The notes below the pieces were generated by a model. The model did no database searches. It was not told where the DNA came from and worked only from the letters and a program-made list of their open reading frames with translations. This document shows positions 8,912 through 17,347 of a DNA stretch of 60,687 bases, piece after piece. Position numbers and translations under genes: made by a program. Origin of the DNA: Brumimicrobium sp035497735 (GTDB lineage: Bacteria > Bacteroidota > Bacteroidia > Flavobacteriales_D > Crocinitomicaceae); assembly GCA_035497735.1 (NCBI GenBank), contig DATJCX010000060.1, forward strand, positions 1-60,687. Reading direction: 5' to 3'. Position 1 is the first letter of the stretch. The number at the start of each line of letters is the position of its first letter.

Positions 8912-10054
8912 TTATTCGTTTATAACGGCTCTTGAAATTACAATTTTTTGGATTTCAGTAGTACCTTCATAGATTTGTGTAATCTTCGCATCACGCATTA
9001 AACGTTCTACGTGGTATTCCTTAACATATCCGTATCCTCCGTGAATTTGTACTGCTTCGCTTGTTACAGATTGAGCAATGTCAGATGCATATAGTTTTGC
9101 CATAGCGCTAGACTTGTCAAAGTTCATTCCTTGGTCTTTTTCCCAAGCAGATTTAAGAACCATTAGACGAGCTGTCTCAACTTGAGTCGCCATTTCAGCG
9201 ATTTTAAATGCAATAGCTTGGTGTTTGAAAATTTCTTTTCCGAAAGCTTGTCTTTCTTTAGAGTAAGCAAGTGCTAATTCCAAAGCTCCTGATGCAATTC
9301 CTAAAGCTTGAGCTGCAATACCAATTCTTCCTCCTGAAAGTGTCATCATTGCAAACTTGAATCCGAATCCATCTTCTCCAATTCTGTTTTCCTTTGGAAC
9401 TTTAACGTTTGTGAAGTTTAAAGTATGTGTATCACTTCCGCGAATACCCATTTTGTCTTCTTTTGCTCCAATTTCGAAACCTTCCATTCCTTTCTCAACG
9501 ATTAGAACGTTAATTCCACGGTGACCTAACTCAGGGTTCGTTTGTGCAATTACTAAGTAAGTAGAAGCTGTGTTTCCATTTGTAATCCAGTTTTTTACTC
9601 CATTTAATTCGTAGTAATCTCCTTTGTCTATCGCTGTAGTACGTTGAGACGTAGCGTCTGAACCAGCCTCAGGCTCAGAAAGACAGAAAGCTCCAACTTT
9701 TTCACCTGTTGCAAGTGGAGCTAGGAATTTTTGTTTTTGCTCTTCGTTACCAAATCTTTCAATTCCCCAGCAAACTAATGAGTTGTTAACACTCATTAAA
9801 ACTGAAACAGAAGCATCGACTTTAGAAATCTCCTCCATAGCCAAAGCGTATGAAATAGTATCCATTCCTCCACCACCGTATTTAGGGTCAACCATCATTC
9901 CTAAGAATCCTAGTTCACCTAACTGCTTAATTTCATCGTAAGCAACACGTTGTTCTCTGTCTCTGTCAATTACACCTGGTTTCAATACGTTTTGAGCAAA
10001 ATCTCTCGCTGCGTCACGAACTGCAATTTGTTCTTCTGTTAATTCGAAATTCAT
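8912..10054 (-). CDS. Acyl-CoA dehydrogenase (short/medium-chain type)
   Basis: 380-aa flavoenzyme that oxidises acyl-CoA to trans-2-enoyl-CoA and passes electrons to ETF in beta-oxidation. Visible: CLSEPEAGSDA FAD/substrate motif, WITNG, and the C-terminal IYEGTTEIQ whose Glu (~363) is the expected catalytic base. Length and the Glu position match the butyryl/short-chain branch. The start codon gives MNFELTEEQ, the family N-terminus. It is transcribed alone (own terminator) and divergently from anmK. Chain-length specificity cannot be read reliably. A second, longer acyl-CoA dehydrogenase is at 18.5 kb. Confidence 0.95.
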   Translation of the reverse strand: MNFELTEEQIAVRDAARDFAQNVLKPGVIDRDREQRVAYDEIKQLGELGFLGMMVDPKYGGGGMDTISYALAMEEISKVDASVSVLMSVNNSLVCWGIERFGNEEQKQKFLAPLATGEKVGAFCLSEPEAGSDATSQRTTAIDKGDYYELNGVKNWITNGNTASTYLVIAQTNPELGHRGINVLIVEKGMEGFEIGAKEDKMGIRGSDTHTLNFTNVKVPKENRIGEDGFGFKFAMMTLSGGRIGIAAQALGIASGALELALAYSKERQAFGKEIFKHQAIAFKIAEMATQVETARLMVLKSAWEKDQGMNFDKSSAMAKLYASDIAQSVTSEAVQIHGGYGYVKEYHVERLMRDAKITQIYEGTTEIQKIVISRAVINE

Positions 10055-10188
10055 ATTTTTAATTATTTGTTTAAATTTTTTAATTTTGAATTCTCTTCTT
10101 CTGATATTTTTCAGAAATTTTGATTACTTTTTATTAAACCGTAAAAATAGGGTATTTATTTATATTTTTTAACATAATTTACATAGAA

Positions 10189-11259
10189 ATGGATTCTTAT
10201 CGTGTGATTGGTTTAATGTCGGGAACTTCAATGGATGGTTTGGATCTTGCAGATGTGACTTTTAAAAGGAAAAATAGCAAGGAATGGAGCTACTCAGTTA
10301 ATGGAACACAAATGTTTGCATATAACGAAGAAATGCGTAATTCCTTGTTGGCAGCCTTTTCATCTTCTGCAGCTGAATTAACTGAATTTAGTGCCAAGTT
10401 AGGTGTTTATTATGCTGAAATGGTGAATTTGTACTTGCAAGAAAAAAACATTCGTTCCGCTGAGATCGATTTTATTGCTAGTCATGGACAAACAATTTTT
10501 CATCAACCAGAAAAACAGTATACCTTACAAATTGGGAACGGTCCTGAATTGGCAGTATTTACCGGTTTGCCAACTGTTGTCGATTTTAGAACAAAAGATG
10601 TTGCACTTGGTGGGAATGGAGCGCCTTTAATTCCTGTTGCTGACTTTTTGCTTTTTAATAATGAAGCCAATACGTTTTTGAATCTTGGTGGATTTAGTAA
10701 TTTTTCTTTTCAGAAGAATGAAAAAGTGTACTCTTATGATATCTGCCCTGTCAATATAGTTGTAAATGATTTAGTTAAGAAAATAGGGAAGGAGTATGAT
10801 GGGAATGGTGATTTCGGGAAAACAGGTGTTGTTAATGTGGAATTACTTGAAGCACTCAATAAATTGGGGTACTATCAGCAAGCATATCCTAAGTCTTTGG
10901 GTTGGGAATGGGTAAATGAAAATGTACAACCTTTATTCAATCAAGAAATAGAATTGCAAGATAAAGTTCGCACTATTTATGAGCATATTGCTATTCAAAT
11001 AGGTAGTGCTTTAAATCAAGTTAAATCTACTTCTACTTTGGTGACTGGAGGAGGTGCAAAAAACAGTTTTTTAATCGATAGAATTCAATCGCATACCAAA
11101 AGTAAAATAATCCTGCCTTCAGAAGAAATTATTGATTTTAAGGAAGCAATTGGGTTTGCATTTTTAGGAATGTTGAGATGGCGTAAAGAAATCAATGTTT
11201 GGTCGAGTGTAACGGGCTCTAATAGAGATGGTTGTTCTGGTGTGATTGTCCTTCCATGA
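10189..11259 (+). CDS. anmK: Anhydro-N-acetylmuramic acid kinase
   Basis: Phosphorylates and opens 1,6-anhydro-MurNAc released from peptidoglycan turnover, giving MurNAc-6-phosphate. At 356 aa it is close to the E. coli enzyme. The sugar-kinase/actin-fold phosphate motif MSGTSMDGLD sits at residues 10-19. The segment DFRTKDVALGGNGAPLIP carries the conserved acidic and glycine residues around the catalytic site, and LVTGGGAKN is the adenosine-side motif. Divergent from the acyl-CoA dehydrogenase gene, with no MurNAc-6-P etherase (MurQ) visible nearby. Cytoplasmic. Confidence 0.95.
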   Translation: MDSYRVIGLMSGTSMDGLDLADVTFKRKNSKEWSYSVNGTQMFAYNEEMRNSLLAAFSSSAAELTEFSAKLGVYYAEMVNLYLQEKNIRSAEIDFIASHGQTIFHQPEKQYTLQIGNGPELAVFTGLPTVVDFRTKDVALGGNGAPLIPVADFLLFNNEANTFLNLGGFSNFSFQKNEKVYSYDICPVNIVVNDLVKKIGKEYDGNGDFGKTGVVNVELLEALNKLGYYQQAYPKSLGWEWVNENVQPLFNQEIELQDKVRTIYEHIAIQIGSALNQVKSTSTLVTGGGAKNSFLIDRIQSHTKSKIILPSEEIIDFKEAIGFAFLGMLRWRKEINVWSSVTGSNRDGCSGVIVLP

Positions 11260-11356
11260 CCTTGACCATTAAGCGTTTAAGTAATAGCTAAATAACCGTT
11301 TAAATAAAAAGTGAAATAAAAACAGCATAATACAAAAAGCATGTTTGAAACTTTGT

Positions 11357-11364
11357 TATTTTTG
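11357..11364 (+). promoter_or_regulatory. Candidate -7 box before nhaD (TATTTTTG)
   Basis: TATTTTTG fits TAnnTTTG, ~33 nt before the nhaD ATG. The only TTTG upstream is too close (10 nt), so the -33 element is uncertain. It would drive the nhaD-exbB-exbD-tonB-folC run. Confidence 0.4.
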
Positions 11365-11397
11365 CTCGAAATTATAATAAATTAACAAATAAACATT

Positions 11398-12771
11398 ATG
11401 GCACTTTTTGTTGTTTTTGCTTTTGTGATTGGTTATTTAGCGATTACATTGGAACACAGTCTTAAGATTGATAAATTAATTCCAGCATTATTGATGATGG
11501 CCCTTGCATGGGTTGGAGTATCATTAGGAATGGGGGATTTTGTTCAATGGTTTAATTCTGCGACAAACGAAATAGTTGACATTTCTTCTTATACTGAGGG
11601 TGAAAGAGCAAATTTATTACAGGAAACATTAATTCACCACGTAGGTAAGACTACTGAGATTTTGATTTTCTTAATTGGAGCAATGTCTATCGTTGAAATC
11701 ATTGACCATTTCGATGGTTTCTCTGTGATTAAAAGTTTTATTAGAACAAACAAAAAGCGTTCTTTATTATGGTTGATGGGAGCTTTAGCTTTCTTCTTAT
11801 CTTCAATCATTGATAACTTAACTGCTACAATTGTATTGATTACAATTCTGCGAAAGTTGATTGATAGCAAAGAAGATAGAATGTGGTATGCAGGTTTGAT
11901 TATTATTGCTGCAAACGCTGGAGGTGCTTGGTCGCCAATTGGAGATGTTACAACTACGATGTTATGGATGGGTGGAAAGGTGACAGCAATTAAATTAATG
12001 GAGTACTTATTCCTTCCTTCTTTGATTACATTTTTAATTCCTTTCTTTATTGCTAGCTTTTTACCTGTATTTAAAGGTGAGTTTGATAAACCAGAAAAGG
12101 ATAAAGATGCAAATCCTAGAGCAGCGTTTATTTTATATTTAGGATTAGCGATGATTGTTTTTGTTCCAGTCTTTAAAAGTATTTTCGGCTTACCCCCTTA
12201 TATTGGAATGATGTTCTCGTTAGCGATTGTTTCAATTTTCGCTGAGTTGATTAGTGCAAAACAATTTAAAATGTCTTTCTCAGGAGTTTCTGACGAAGTT
12301 GAAGAAGGAGATAATCCATCAGTGGATAAGTCGAGTCCAACTTTATTGGCATTGACAAGAATTGAAATGCCATCTATTTTATTCTTCTTAGGTATTTTAA
12401 TGGCGGTTGGTGCAATGGAATCTTTAGGATTAATTTTTAACTTTGGTACTGCAGTTCAAGAAATGATGCATGTCGATATTTTCATTATTATCTTGGGTGT
12501 TGCTTCTGCTGTTATTGATAACGTTCCTTTAGTTGCTGCAAGTATGGGGATGTTTACAGAAGAGGTTGACCATTTAGTATGGCACTTTATTGCATATTCT
12601 GCTGGTACAGGAGGTTCAATTTTAATTATTGGATCAGCCGCTGGAGTAGTCGCTATGGGAATGGAGAAAATCTCATTCTTCTGGTATGTTAAAAATATTT
12701 CTTTGTTGGCTCTACTTGGATTTATAGCTGGTGCAGCATGGTATCTTATGGAAAGAGCTGTTTTTGGATAG
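11398..12771 (+). CDS. nhaD: NhaD-type Na+/H+ antiporter
   Basis: 457-aa inner-membrane antiporter of the IT superfamily with about 11-12 hydrophobic segments. Characteristic stretches include the SIIDNLTATIVLI segment and the repeat-related VIDNVPLVAA near residue 370, both carrying the polar D-N pair in a membrane helix, plus NAGGAWSPIGDVTTTMLW and SAGTGGSILIIGSAAG. It exports Na+ in exchange for H+. First gene of a same-strand run (41 nt to exbB). Its placement beside an ExbB-ExbD-TonB set suggests linked ion-gradient energetics, but this is inference. Confidence 0.92.
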   Translation: MALFVVFAFVIGYLAITLEHSLKIDKLIPALLMMALAWVGVSLGMGDFVQWFNSATNEIVDISSYTEGERANLLQETLIHHVGKTTEILIFLIGAMSIVEIIDHFDGFSVIKSFIRTNKKRSLLWLMGALAFFLSSIIDNLTATIVLITILRKLIDSKEDRMWYAGLIIIAANAGGAWSPIGDVTTTMLWMGGKVTAIKLMEYLFLPSLITFLIPFFIASFLPVFKGEFDKPEKDKDANPRAAFILYLGLAMIVFVPVFKSIFGLPPYIGMMFSLAIVSIFAELISAKQFKMSFSGVSDEVEEGDNPSVDKSSPTLLALTRIEMPSILFFLGILMAVGAMESLGLIFNFGTAVQEMMHVDIFIIILGVASAVIDNVPLVAASMGMFTEEVDHLVWHFIAYSAGTGGSILIIGSAAGVVAMGMEKISFFWYVKNISLLALLGFIAGAAWYLMERAVFG

Positions 12772-12812
12772 ACAGAATGTAACAAAAAACAAATTAATGC
12801 GTTAATAAGATT

Positions 12813-13526
12813 ATGAAAAATTCATTTTTACTTCAAATCGCTAATGACACTACAGAAGCTGTAGCTGTCGGTATGGAAGAAGGGTACAAAGAAGTTCCTA
12901 TTTGGGAAGCAATTAGAGATGCTACAAGTGATTTCTTTGGTATGTTTATTATGATATTCCTTGCTGGAATGTCGGTGTACGTAATATATATATTTGTTGA
13001 GCGCTTGCTGGCACTTAGGCGTGCATCTAAAAAACATCCAAACTTTTTGTCTGAAGTGAAAAGGTTTCTTTCAGAAGGAAAAATTGATGAAGCAAAAAAT
13101 CTTTGTATTCGTACTGATTCTCCATCAGCAAGAATGTTGGAAAAAGGTATCGATAGATTAGGAAAGCCAGTTGATATTGTAGCTTCTACTATCGACAATA
13201 CAGGGAAGTTGGAAATATCTAGACTAGAACAAAGAATTGGTTTCTTGGCAACTGCTTCGGGAGCTGGTCCTATGCTTGGGTTCTTAGGAACGACAACAGG
13301 AATGGTGAAGACCTTCAACGCAATGAAGAATTTAGATTCTCTAGATCTAGGAACAATTGCACCAGGAATTATGACAGCGATGGTAACTACTGTTGCGGGA
13401 TTGATTGTGGGTATTATTGCTTTTATGGGGTATAATTACTTGGTTACGCAAATCTCTAAAGTAGTTTACCGTATGGAGCATGACGCAATGGAGTTTATGG
13501 ATATTCTACATACTCCAACAAAGTAA
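12813..13526 (+). CDS. exbB: ExbB/TolQ/MotA family proton-channel protein
   Basis: 237 aa with three transmembrane segments (~41-62, ~142-165, ~184-210) and a cytoplasmic domain between the first two. The conserved ATASGAGPMLGFLGTTTGM and PGIMTAMVTTVAGLIVGI regions are the ExbB/TolQ channel helices. With ExbD it uses the proton (or sodium) motive force to energise TonB. 11 nt before exbD, in an operon with exbD, a TonB-like gene and folC. It could be TolQ, but the TonB-like gene downstream favours ExbB. Confidence 0.92.
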   Translation: MKNSFLLQIANDTTEAVAVGMEEGYKEVPIWEAIRDATSDFFGMFIMIFLAGMSVYVIYIFVERLLALRRASKKHPNFLSEVKRFLSEGKIDEAKNLCIRTDSPSARMLEKGIDRLGKPVDIVASTIDNTGKLEISRLEQRIGFLATASGAGPMLGFLGTTTGMVKTFNAMKNLDSLDLGTIAPGIMTAMVTTVAGLIVGIIAFMGYNYLVTQISKVVYRMEHDAMEFMDILHTPTK

Positions 13527-13537
13527 AAAGTTAAGAT

Positions 13538-13969
13538 ATGGGTTTTGGTTCACAAAATAAGATTAAGGTCGAAGGAGGTATGGCCTCTATGACAGACTTG
13601 GTGTTTTTGCTATTGGTGTTCTTCATTATTATGAGTACAATGGCAGAAAAAAACACGCCTGTTGAATTGCCACAACCAGTTGAAAATCTTGATACTTCTA
13701 AAGAAAATACAACAACTACAGTAGTGGTAACAGAAAATGACTTGTATCAAATAATGTTAAGTGATGCAAGTGCTCCTAACCCTTTTAACGTTAAAACAGA
13801 AGGAGGAACTTACGAAGAGATTAGAGACTTTTTAATCGAAGAAGTAGAAAGTACACCGGAAATGAAGGTTAAAATAGCTGGAGCAAAAACAGCAAGCTAT
13901 GAAGCAGTTTTTCAAATGTTAGCTTTATCAAAGGCTAGAGGATGGAAACCTGTTTTGGCATACGATTAG
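13538..13969 (+). CDS. exbD: ExbD/TolR family protein
   Basis: 143 aa: short cytoplasmic N-terminus, one transmembrane helix (~residues 20-37, MTDLVFLLLVFFIIMSTM) and a periplasmic domain. Asp20 at the start of the helix is the conserved protonatable residue of ExbD/TolR. Partner of the ExbB just upstream (11-nt gap); 15 nt before the TonB-like gene. Confidence 0.92.
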   Translation: MGFGSQNKIKVEGGMASMTDLVFLLLVFFIIMSTMAEKNTPVELPQPVENLDTSKENTTTTVVVTENDLYQIMLSDASAPNPFNVKTEGGTYEEIRDFLIEEVESTPEMKVKIAGAKTASYEAVFQMLALSKARGWKPVLAYD

Positions 13970-13984
13970 TAAGGAATAGTAACA

Positions 13985-14713
13985 ATGAAGCAAGAACCTA
14001 TCATAAGAGCATCGGATAATCGCTTAGGCGTTGTCGCAGCAGTTTTGTATCTGTTGATAGTACTTTTTTTGCTTTTTTTTATCACTTCTACCGAACCAGA
14101 CCCACCAAAAGTTACTGTTCCTATTGCTATAACGATGGGCAATGAAGGAATCACATATTTTGAAATTAACAATGGTGGAGGAGGTGCGCCAAGCGAAAAG
14201 GCAGAGCCAGTTGAAACGCCTAAAGAATCGCCAGCTGATGTTCCTACGCAAGAGGAATCTGAGGTAACGGTAGTGAAAGGTTCAGGAAGTTCTAAGAACA
14301 ATACCAATACGACACCCAAACCATCAGAGCCTGCAGACCCGTTTGCAAATTCAAGTGCTGGAACAGGTGGTTCTGGAACGAGTGGGTCAGGTACTGGACT
14401 GGGTTCTGATAGTGGTCCCGGTACTGGCTCTGGTCCAGTAGGTTGGGGAATGGTAGGTGATAGAACTCGAACCAAATTTATATCTGATCCTCAAACTCCG
14501 AACAATGAAATTTGTGAGATTCAAGTAAAAGCGATTGTAGATTCGCAAGGAAAGATAATTCACGCTGAATCTATTCGTTCGGGAACGACAACGACCAATC
14601 AAACTTTGATTAACGAAGTTGTTTCATTGGTGAAAAAGGAAATTCGCTATAAGGAAAAGCCTGGTGCAGCGAATGAGATAGCATTTATTACAGTATCGGT
14701 CAAACCAAACTAA
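13985..14713 (+). CDS. TonB-like energy transducer
   Basis: 242 aa. One N-terminal transmembrane helix (~16-35). A periplasm-spanning linker (~60-155) rich in Pro, Ser, Gly, Thr and Glu, including several Gly-Ser-Gly-Thr runs. A compact C-terminal domain (~160-242, EIQVKAIVDSQGKII...INEVVSLVKKEIRYKEKPG) with TonB-C-like spacing. It should couple the ExbB-ExbD motor to outer-membrane TonB-dependent receptors such as the one at 56.8 kb. The C-terminal domain is diverged from classical TonB, so the assignment rests largely on architecture and operon position. Its stop is 4 nt before folC. Confidence 0.82.
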   Translation: MKQEPIIRASDNRLGVVAAVLYLLIVLFLLFFITSTEPDPPKVTVPIAITMGNEGITYFEINNGGGGAPSEKAEPVETPKESPADVPTQEESEVTVVKGSGSSKNNTNTTPKPSEPADPFANSSAGTGGSGTSGSGTGLGSDSGPGTGSGPVGWGMVGDRTRTKFISDPQTPNNEICEIQVKAIVDSQGKIIHAESIRSGTTTTNQTLINEVVSLVKKEIRYKEKPGAANEIAFITVSVKPN

Positions 14714-14717
14714 CAAA

Positions 14718-15923
14718 ATGTCACTTTCAGTATATCAAGAAAAGGTTGGATGGTTATTCAATCAATTCCCCGTTTTTCAAAAAATCGGAAACGAAGCCTT
14801 TAAGCCAACTTTAGAAAATACATTGGCTTTAGTCAAATTCCTCCAAGTTCCAGTTGAAGAGATGAACTTTGTTCATGTTGCAGGAACGAATGGGAAAGGA
14901 ACAACTTGTTCAATTATCGCAAGTGCCTTTACTGAGTCGGGAAAGAAGACAGGTTTATTTACTTCGCCACACATAAAAGACTTTAGAGAAAGAATGCGTA
15001 TTAACGGACAAATGATCTCTGAAGAAAAGGTAGTAGAGTATGTCAACAAATTTCAAGGTTTAACATTTGATTTCTCACCTTCTTTTTTTGAAATGACCTG
15101 GGCAATGGCCTTGGCTTTTTTCTATGAGAATAAATGCGATATCGTTGTTGTTGAAACTGGATTAGGAGGAAGATTGGATGCAACCAATATTATTAGACCT
15201 CAATTGTCAGTGATTACAAATATCGGTCTGGATCATGTTGCTATATTGGGGAATACTAGAGCTGCTATCGCCAAGGAGAAAGCAGGTATTATTAAGGAAG
15301 GCGTTCCCGTACTTATTGGAGAAAGCGATGCAGAGATTGAAGAAGTGTTTCTAACAACCTCCAAAGAGAAAAAAGCGCCCATTGTTATTCTTGAGCAAAA
15401 TGATGAAGAAAACACCTTTCAGAAGAATAAAAAATTAGCTTTTAAAGCCATTGATATGCTATTAGGAGGTGAAATTATTGATATTTCGATATTAAAAGAA
15501 AAAGCCTTAGCAAACTTGTTTCAAAATACCGGACTGTACGGACGAAATCAAATCATTTCAAAGTCGCCTTTAATTGTTGCAGATGCCGCACATAATGTGA
15601 TGGGAGTGGAACGTTTCATCAAGATGATTCAAAAAGAATATGAAGGGAAACGAATAAAAGCACTCTACGGAGCATCTAATGACAAAGATTTAACAGAGAT
15701 TGTTCATCTATTTCCTACAAATTGGGAATATTATATCACGGAATTTAATAGTCCAAGAACCACAAAAGTGGAGGATTTTAAGAAGAATGAAAATTTAATT
15801 GAATTAAATACATATTTTTTTTCAAATTCGAAAAAAGCCTATGAAAGTATTCAACATGCTGCAAATAAAGATGTTGTAATTGTTGTTTTTGGAAGTTTTT
15901 TCTTGCTTGAAGAAATATTTTAA
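14718..15923 (+). CDS. folC: Bifunctional folylpolyglutamate / dihydrofolate synthase
   Basis: 401-aa Mur-ligase-fold enzyme that adds glutamate to dihydropteroate (making dihydrofolate) and extends folate polyglutamate tails, using ATP. P-loop VAGTNGKGTTCS at ~54-65; VVVETGLGGRLDATNI is the second family signature; HVAILGNT and the KEKAGIIKEGVPV stretch (carbamylated Lys region) follow. Fourth gene after exbB, 4 nt behind the TonB-like gene, so co-transcribed. It ends shortly before the tRNA-Val promoter. A PabB-like gene for the same pathway lies at 51.7 kb. Confidence 0.95.
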   Translation: MSLSVYQEKVGWLFNQFPVFQKIGNEAFKPTLENTLALVKFLQVPVEEMNFVHVAGTNGKGTTCSIIASAFTESGKKTGLFTSPHIKDFRERMRINGQMISEEKVVEYVNKFQGLTFDFSPSFFEMTWAMALAFFYENKCDIVVVETGLGGRLDATNIIRPQLSVITNIGLDHVAILGNTRAAIAKEKAGIIKEGVPVLIGESDAEIEEVFLTTSKEKKAPIVILEQNDEENTFQKNKKLAFKAIDMLLGGEIIDISILKEKALANLFQNTGLYGRNQIISKSPLIVADAAHNVMGVERFIKMIQKEYEGKRIKALYGASNDKDLTEIVHLFPTNWEYYITEFNSPRTTKVEDFKKNENLIELNTYFFSNSKKAYESIQHAANKDVVIVVFGSFFLLEEIF

Positions 15924-15952
15924 AAATAATTAAAAATAATTTCAAAAAAACA

Positions 15953-15982
15953 TTGTCAATTCAAAAAAGAGCTTTATATTTG
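15953..15982 (+). promoter_or_regulatory. Promoter of tRNA-Val
   Basis: TTG (15953-15955), 19-nt spacer, TATATTTG (15975-15982): a near-perfect Bacteroidota promoter. It lies ~45 nt upstream of the tRNA 5' end. Confidence 0.8.
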
Positions 15983-16027
15983 CACTCGCAATGACAATAA
16001 ACGAATTGTTGAAAAGCAAATAAAAGA

Positions 16028-16102
16028 GGGCCCTTAGCTCAGTTGGTTCAGAGCACCTGCCTTACAAGCAGGGGGTCACTGGTTCGAATCCAGTAGGGCC
16101 CA
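16028..16102 (+). tRNA. tRNA-Val (anticodon UAC)
   Basis: Full cloverleaf: acceptor GGGCCCT/AGGGCCC, D-stem GCTC/GAGC, anticodon stem CCTGC/GCAGG with loop CTTACAA giving anticodon TAC, T-stem ACTGG/CCAGT with TTCGAAT loop, discriminator A. The 3' CCA is not encoded and must be added. It has its own promoter and terminator. Confidence 0.97.
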
Positions 16103-16111
16103 CAAGAAAAC

Positions 16112-16145
16112 AAAAAGCACTTACAGAAAAGTAGGTGCTTTTTTC
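16112..16145 (+). terminator. Terminator of tRNA-Val
   Basis: 10-bp stem AAGCACTTAC/GTAGGTGCTT (one G-T pair) around AGAAAA, followed by a T run. Confidence 0.88.
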
Positions 16146-16269
16146 GTTTAAAGGGAATGCATTCATTGTTTATCCATCTTGTCATAAACGAAACCTTTTA
16201 ATTTTTTCTATCTCTTTCTCCTTTTTTTAATAAAAAAAATGTACTTTTCACTTTAAAGAAATTAATAGG

Positions 16270-16740
16270 ATGAAATACGCACGACTTTCATTAGATGATT
16301 TAAAAGACTTGGAAAAAGAGTTTGTTGACTTTCTTGTTCTCAATGGCATTGTTGCTGAAGACTGGGAAAAGTTAAAAGCAGAGGATATTGAAGCAGCCGA
16401 AAAGATTATCGATCAATTTAGCGATGTGATATGGGAAAGTGTTCTACGCAAGGTAGAGATGCTTGAATTGAGGCGAAAAGACTTTTTAACGATCTGTATG
16501 GTTAAAGATAATGAACTCACGACAATGGTTGTTAAAACACCTTACAAGGAGCTTGATTTAACTAAGGATGAGATTATTTCGGATGTTATTGAGAATATCG
16601 ACAATCACGAAGTGACCATTCGGAAAGATGTCATCACTAAATCTGCCTCTGAACAATTGTTTGAGTTTATAAAAGTCGGATTTTATATTACTAAAAATTC
16701 TGCGTACAAACGTTTATTTGAAAAGAAAGTTCTTCAGTAG
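16270..16740 (+). CDS. DUF6495-like cytoplasmic protein
   Basis: 156 aa, soluble, Lys/Glu/Asp-rich, no signal peptide. It begins MKYARLSLDDLKDLEKEF and contains FSDVIWESVLRKVEMLE. These resemble the DUF6495 proteins of flavobacteria, as I remember them; the DUF number should be treated as a recollection. The N-terminal half is predicted helical and the C-terminal half mixed. Function unknown. Stands alone, convergent with the LRR gene with a 19-nt gap and no obvious terminator. Confidence 0.7.
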   Translation: MKYARLSLDDLKDLEKEFVDFLVLNGIVAEDWEKLKAEDIEAAEKIIDQFSDVIWESVLRKVEMLELRRKDFLTICMVKDNELTTMVVKTPYKELDLTKDEIISDVIENIDNHEVTIRKDVITKSASEQLFEFIKVGFYITKNSAYKRLFEKKVLQ

Positions 16741-16759
16741 GCAAGTGAGATTCGTTCAA

Positions 16760-17347
16760 CTAGTCTAAGCATTTACAAGGAGGGTCAAAATGGACCTTTG
16801 CTTTCGGAAAAGCTTCTACCCATTGCTTGACAAAAGTTGTAGCGTAAGTATTGCCTCTAATATCTATTTCTTCAATCTGCTGTAGTTTTTCAAATGCTGG
16901 GTCAATAAAGATAAATGGATTGTCCCAAACATCAAGATAAACTAGCTTGCTCAGATTTTCTATTCCGGCTGGAATCCCCGTAATCGTATTGCGACTTAAA
17001 TTCAAATGTTTTAATTCGGTTAAATAGAATATCTGATAAGGAATATGGGATAATTTGTTTTTGCTTGCGTAAAGGAATTCTAACGCTGTAAATTCCGTCA
17101 TGAAGTCTGGAAAGGAAGTTATTCTATTCTTAGATATATTCAAGGCATGAATGTGCGGAAATAGTTTTAAATCTTCTGGAATCTCCGTTAATTTTTGCTT
17201 GCTTAAATCGATGGCTTGAACTTCTTGCTTGTTGGCTACTTTTAACGCTTCTTCTAATGTATAGTAATGAAAAGTGTCCTTCGGTAATTGTGCGAATAGC
17301 GTGTTACCAATTATTAGTAGAAATCCAATTGCGAAATATCTCTTCAT
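16760..17347 (-). CDS. Secreted leucine-rich-repeat protein
   Basis: 195 aa. Signal peptide 1-19 (MKRYFAIGFLLIIGNTLFA, cleavage before QLP), then six ~23-residue leucine-rich repeats (~50-185) of pattern LxxLxLSxNxITxIPxxIxxL, and a short Cys-containing tail (PPCKCLD). No lipobox and no T9SS sorting domain, so periplasmic or released. LRRs bind proteins; the partner is unknown. The start lies 44 nt inside the 3' end of ribF in another frame. A later start would remove the signal peptide, so the overlap appears real. Confidence 0.85.
   Translation of the reverse strand: MKRYFAIGFLLIIGNTLFAQLPKDTFHYYTLEEALKVANKQEVQAIDLSKQKLTEIPEDLKLFPHIHALNISKNRITSFPDFMTEFTALEFLYASKNKLSHIPYQIFYLTELKHLNLSRNTITGIPAGIENLSKLVYLDVWDNPFIFIDPAFEKLQQIEEIDIRGNTYATTFVKQWVEAFPKAKVHFDPPCKCLD

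Noticed and set aside
13966..14475. Long Pro-rich open frame antisense to the TonB-like gene (169 aa)
   Set aside because: It is the reverse reading of the Gly/Ser/Pro-rich TonB linker. The sense frame has the operon context and domain features.
16760..17347. LRR gene start placed after ribF to avoid the overlap
   Set aside because: Later starts would delete the signal peptide, which is otherwise well formed. The overlap was accepted.
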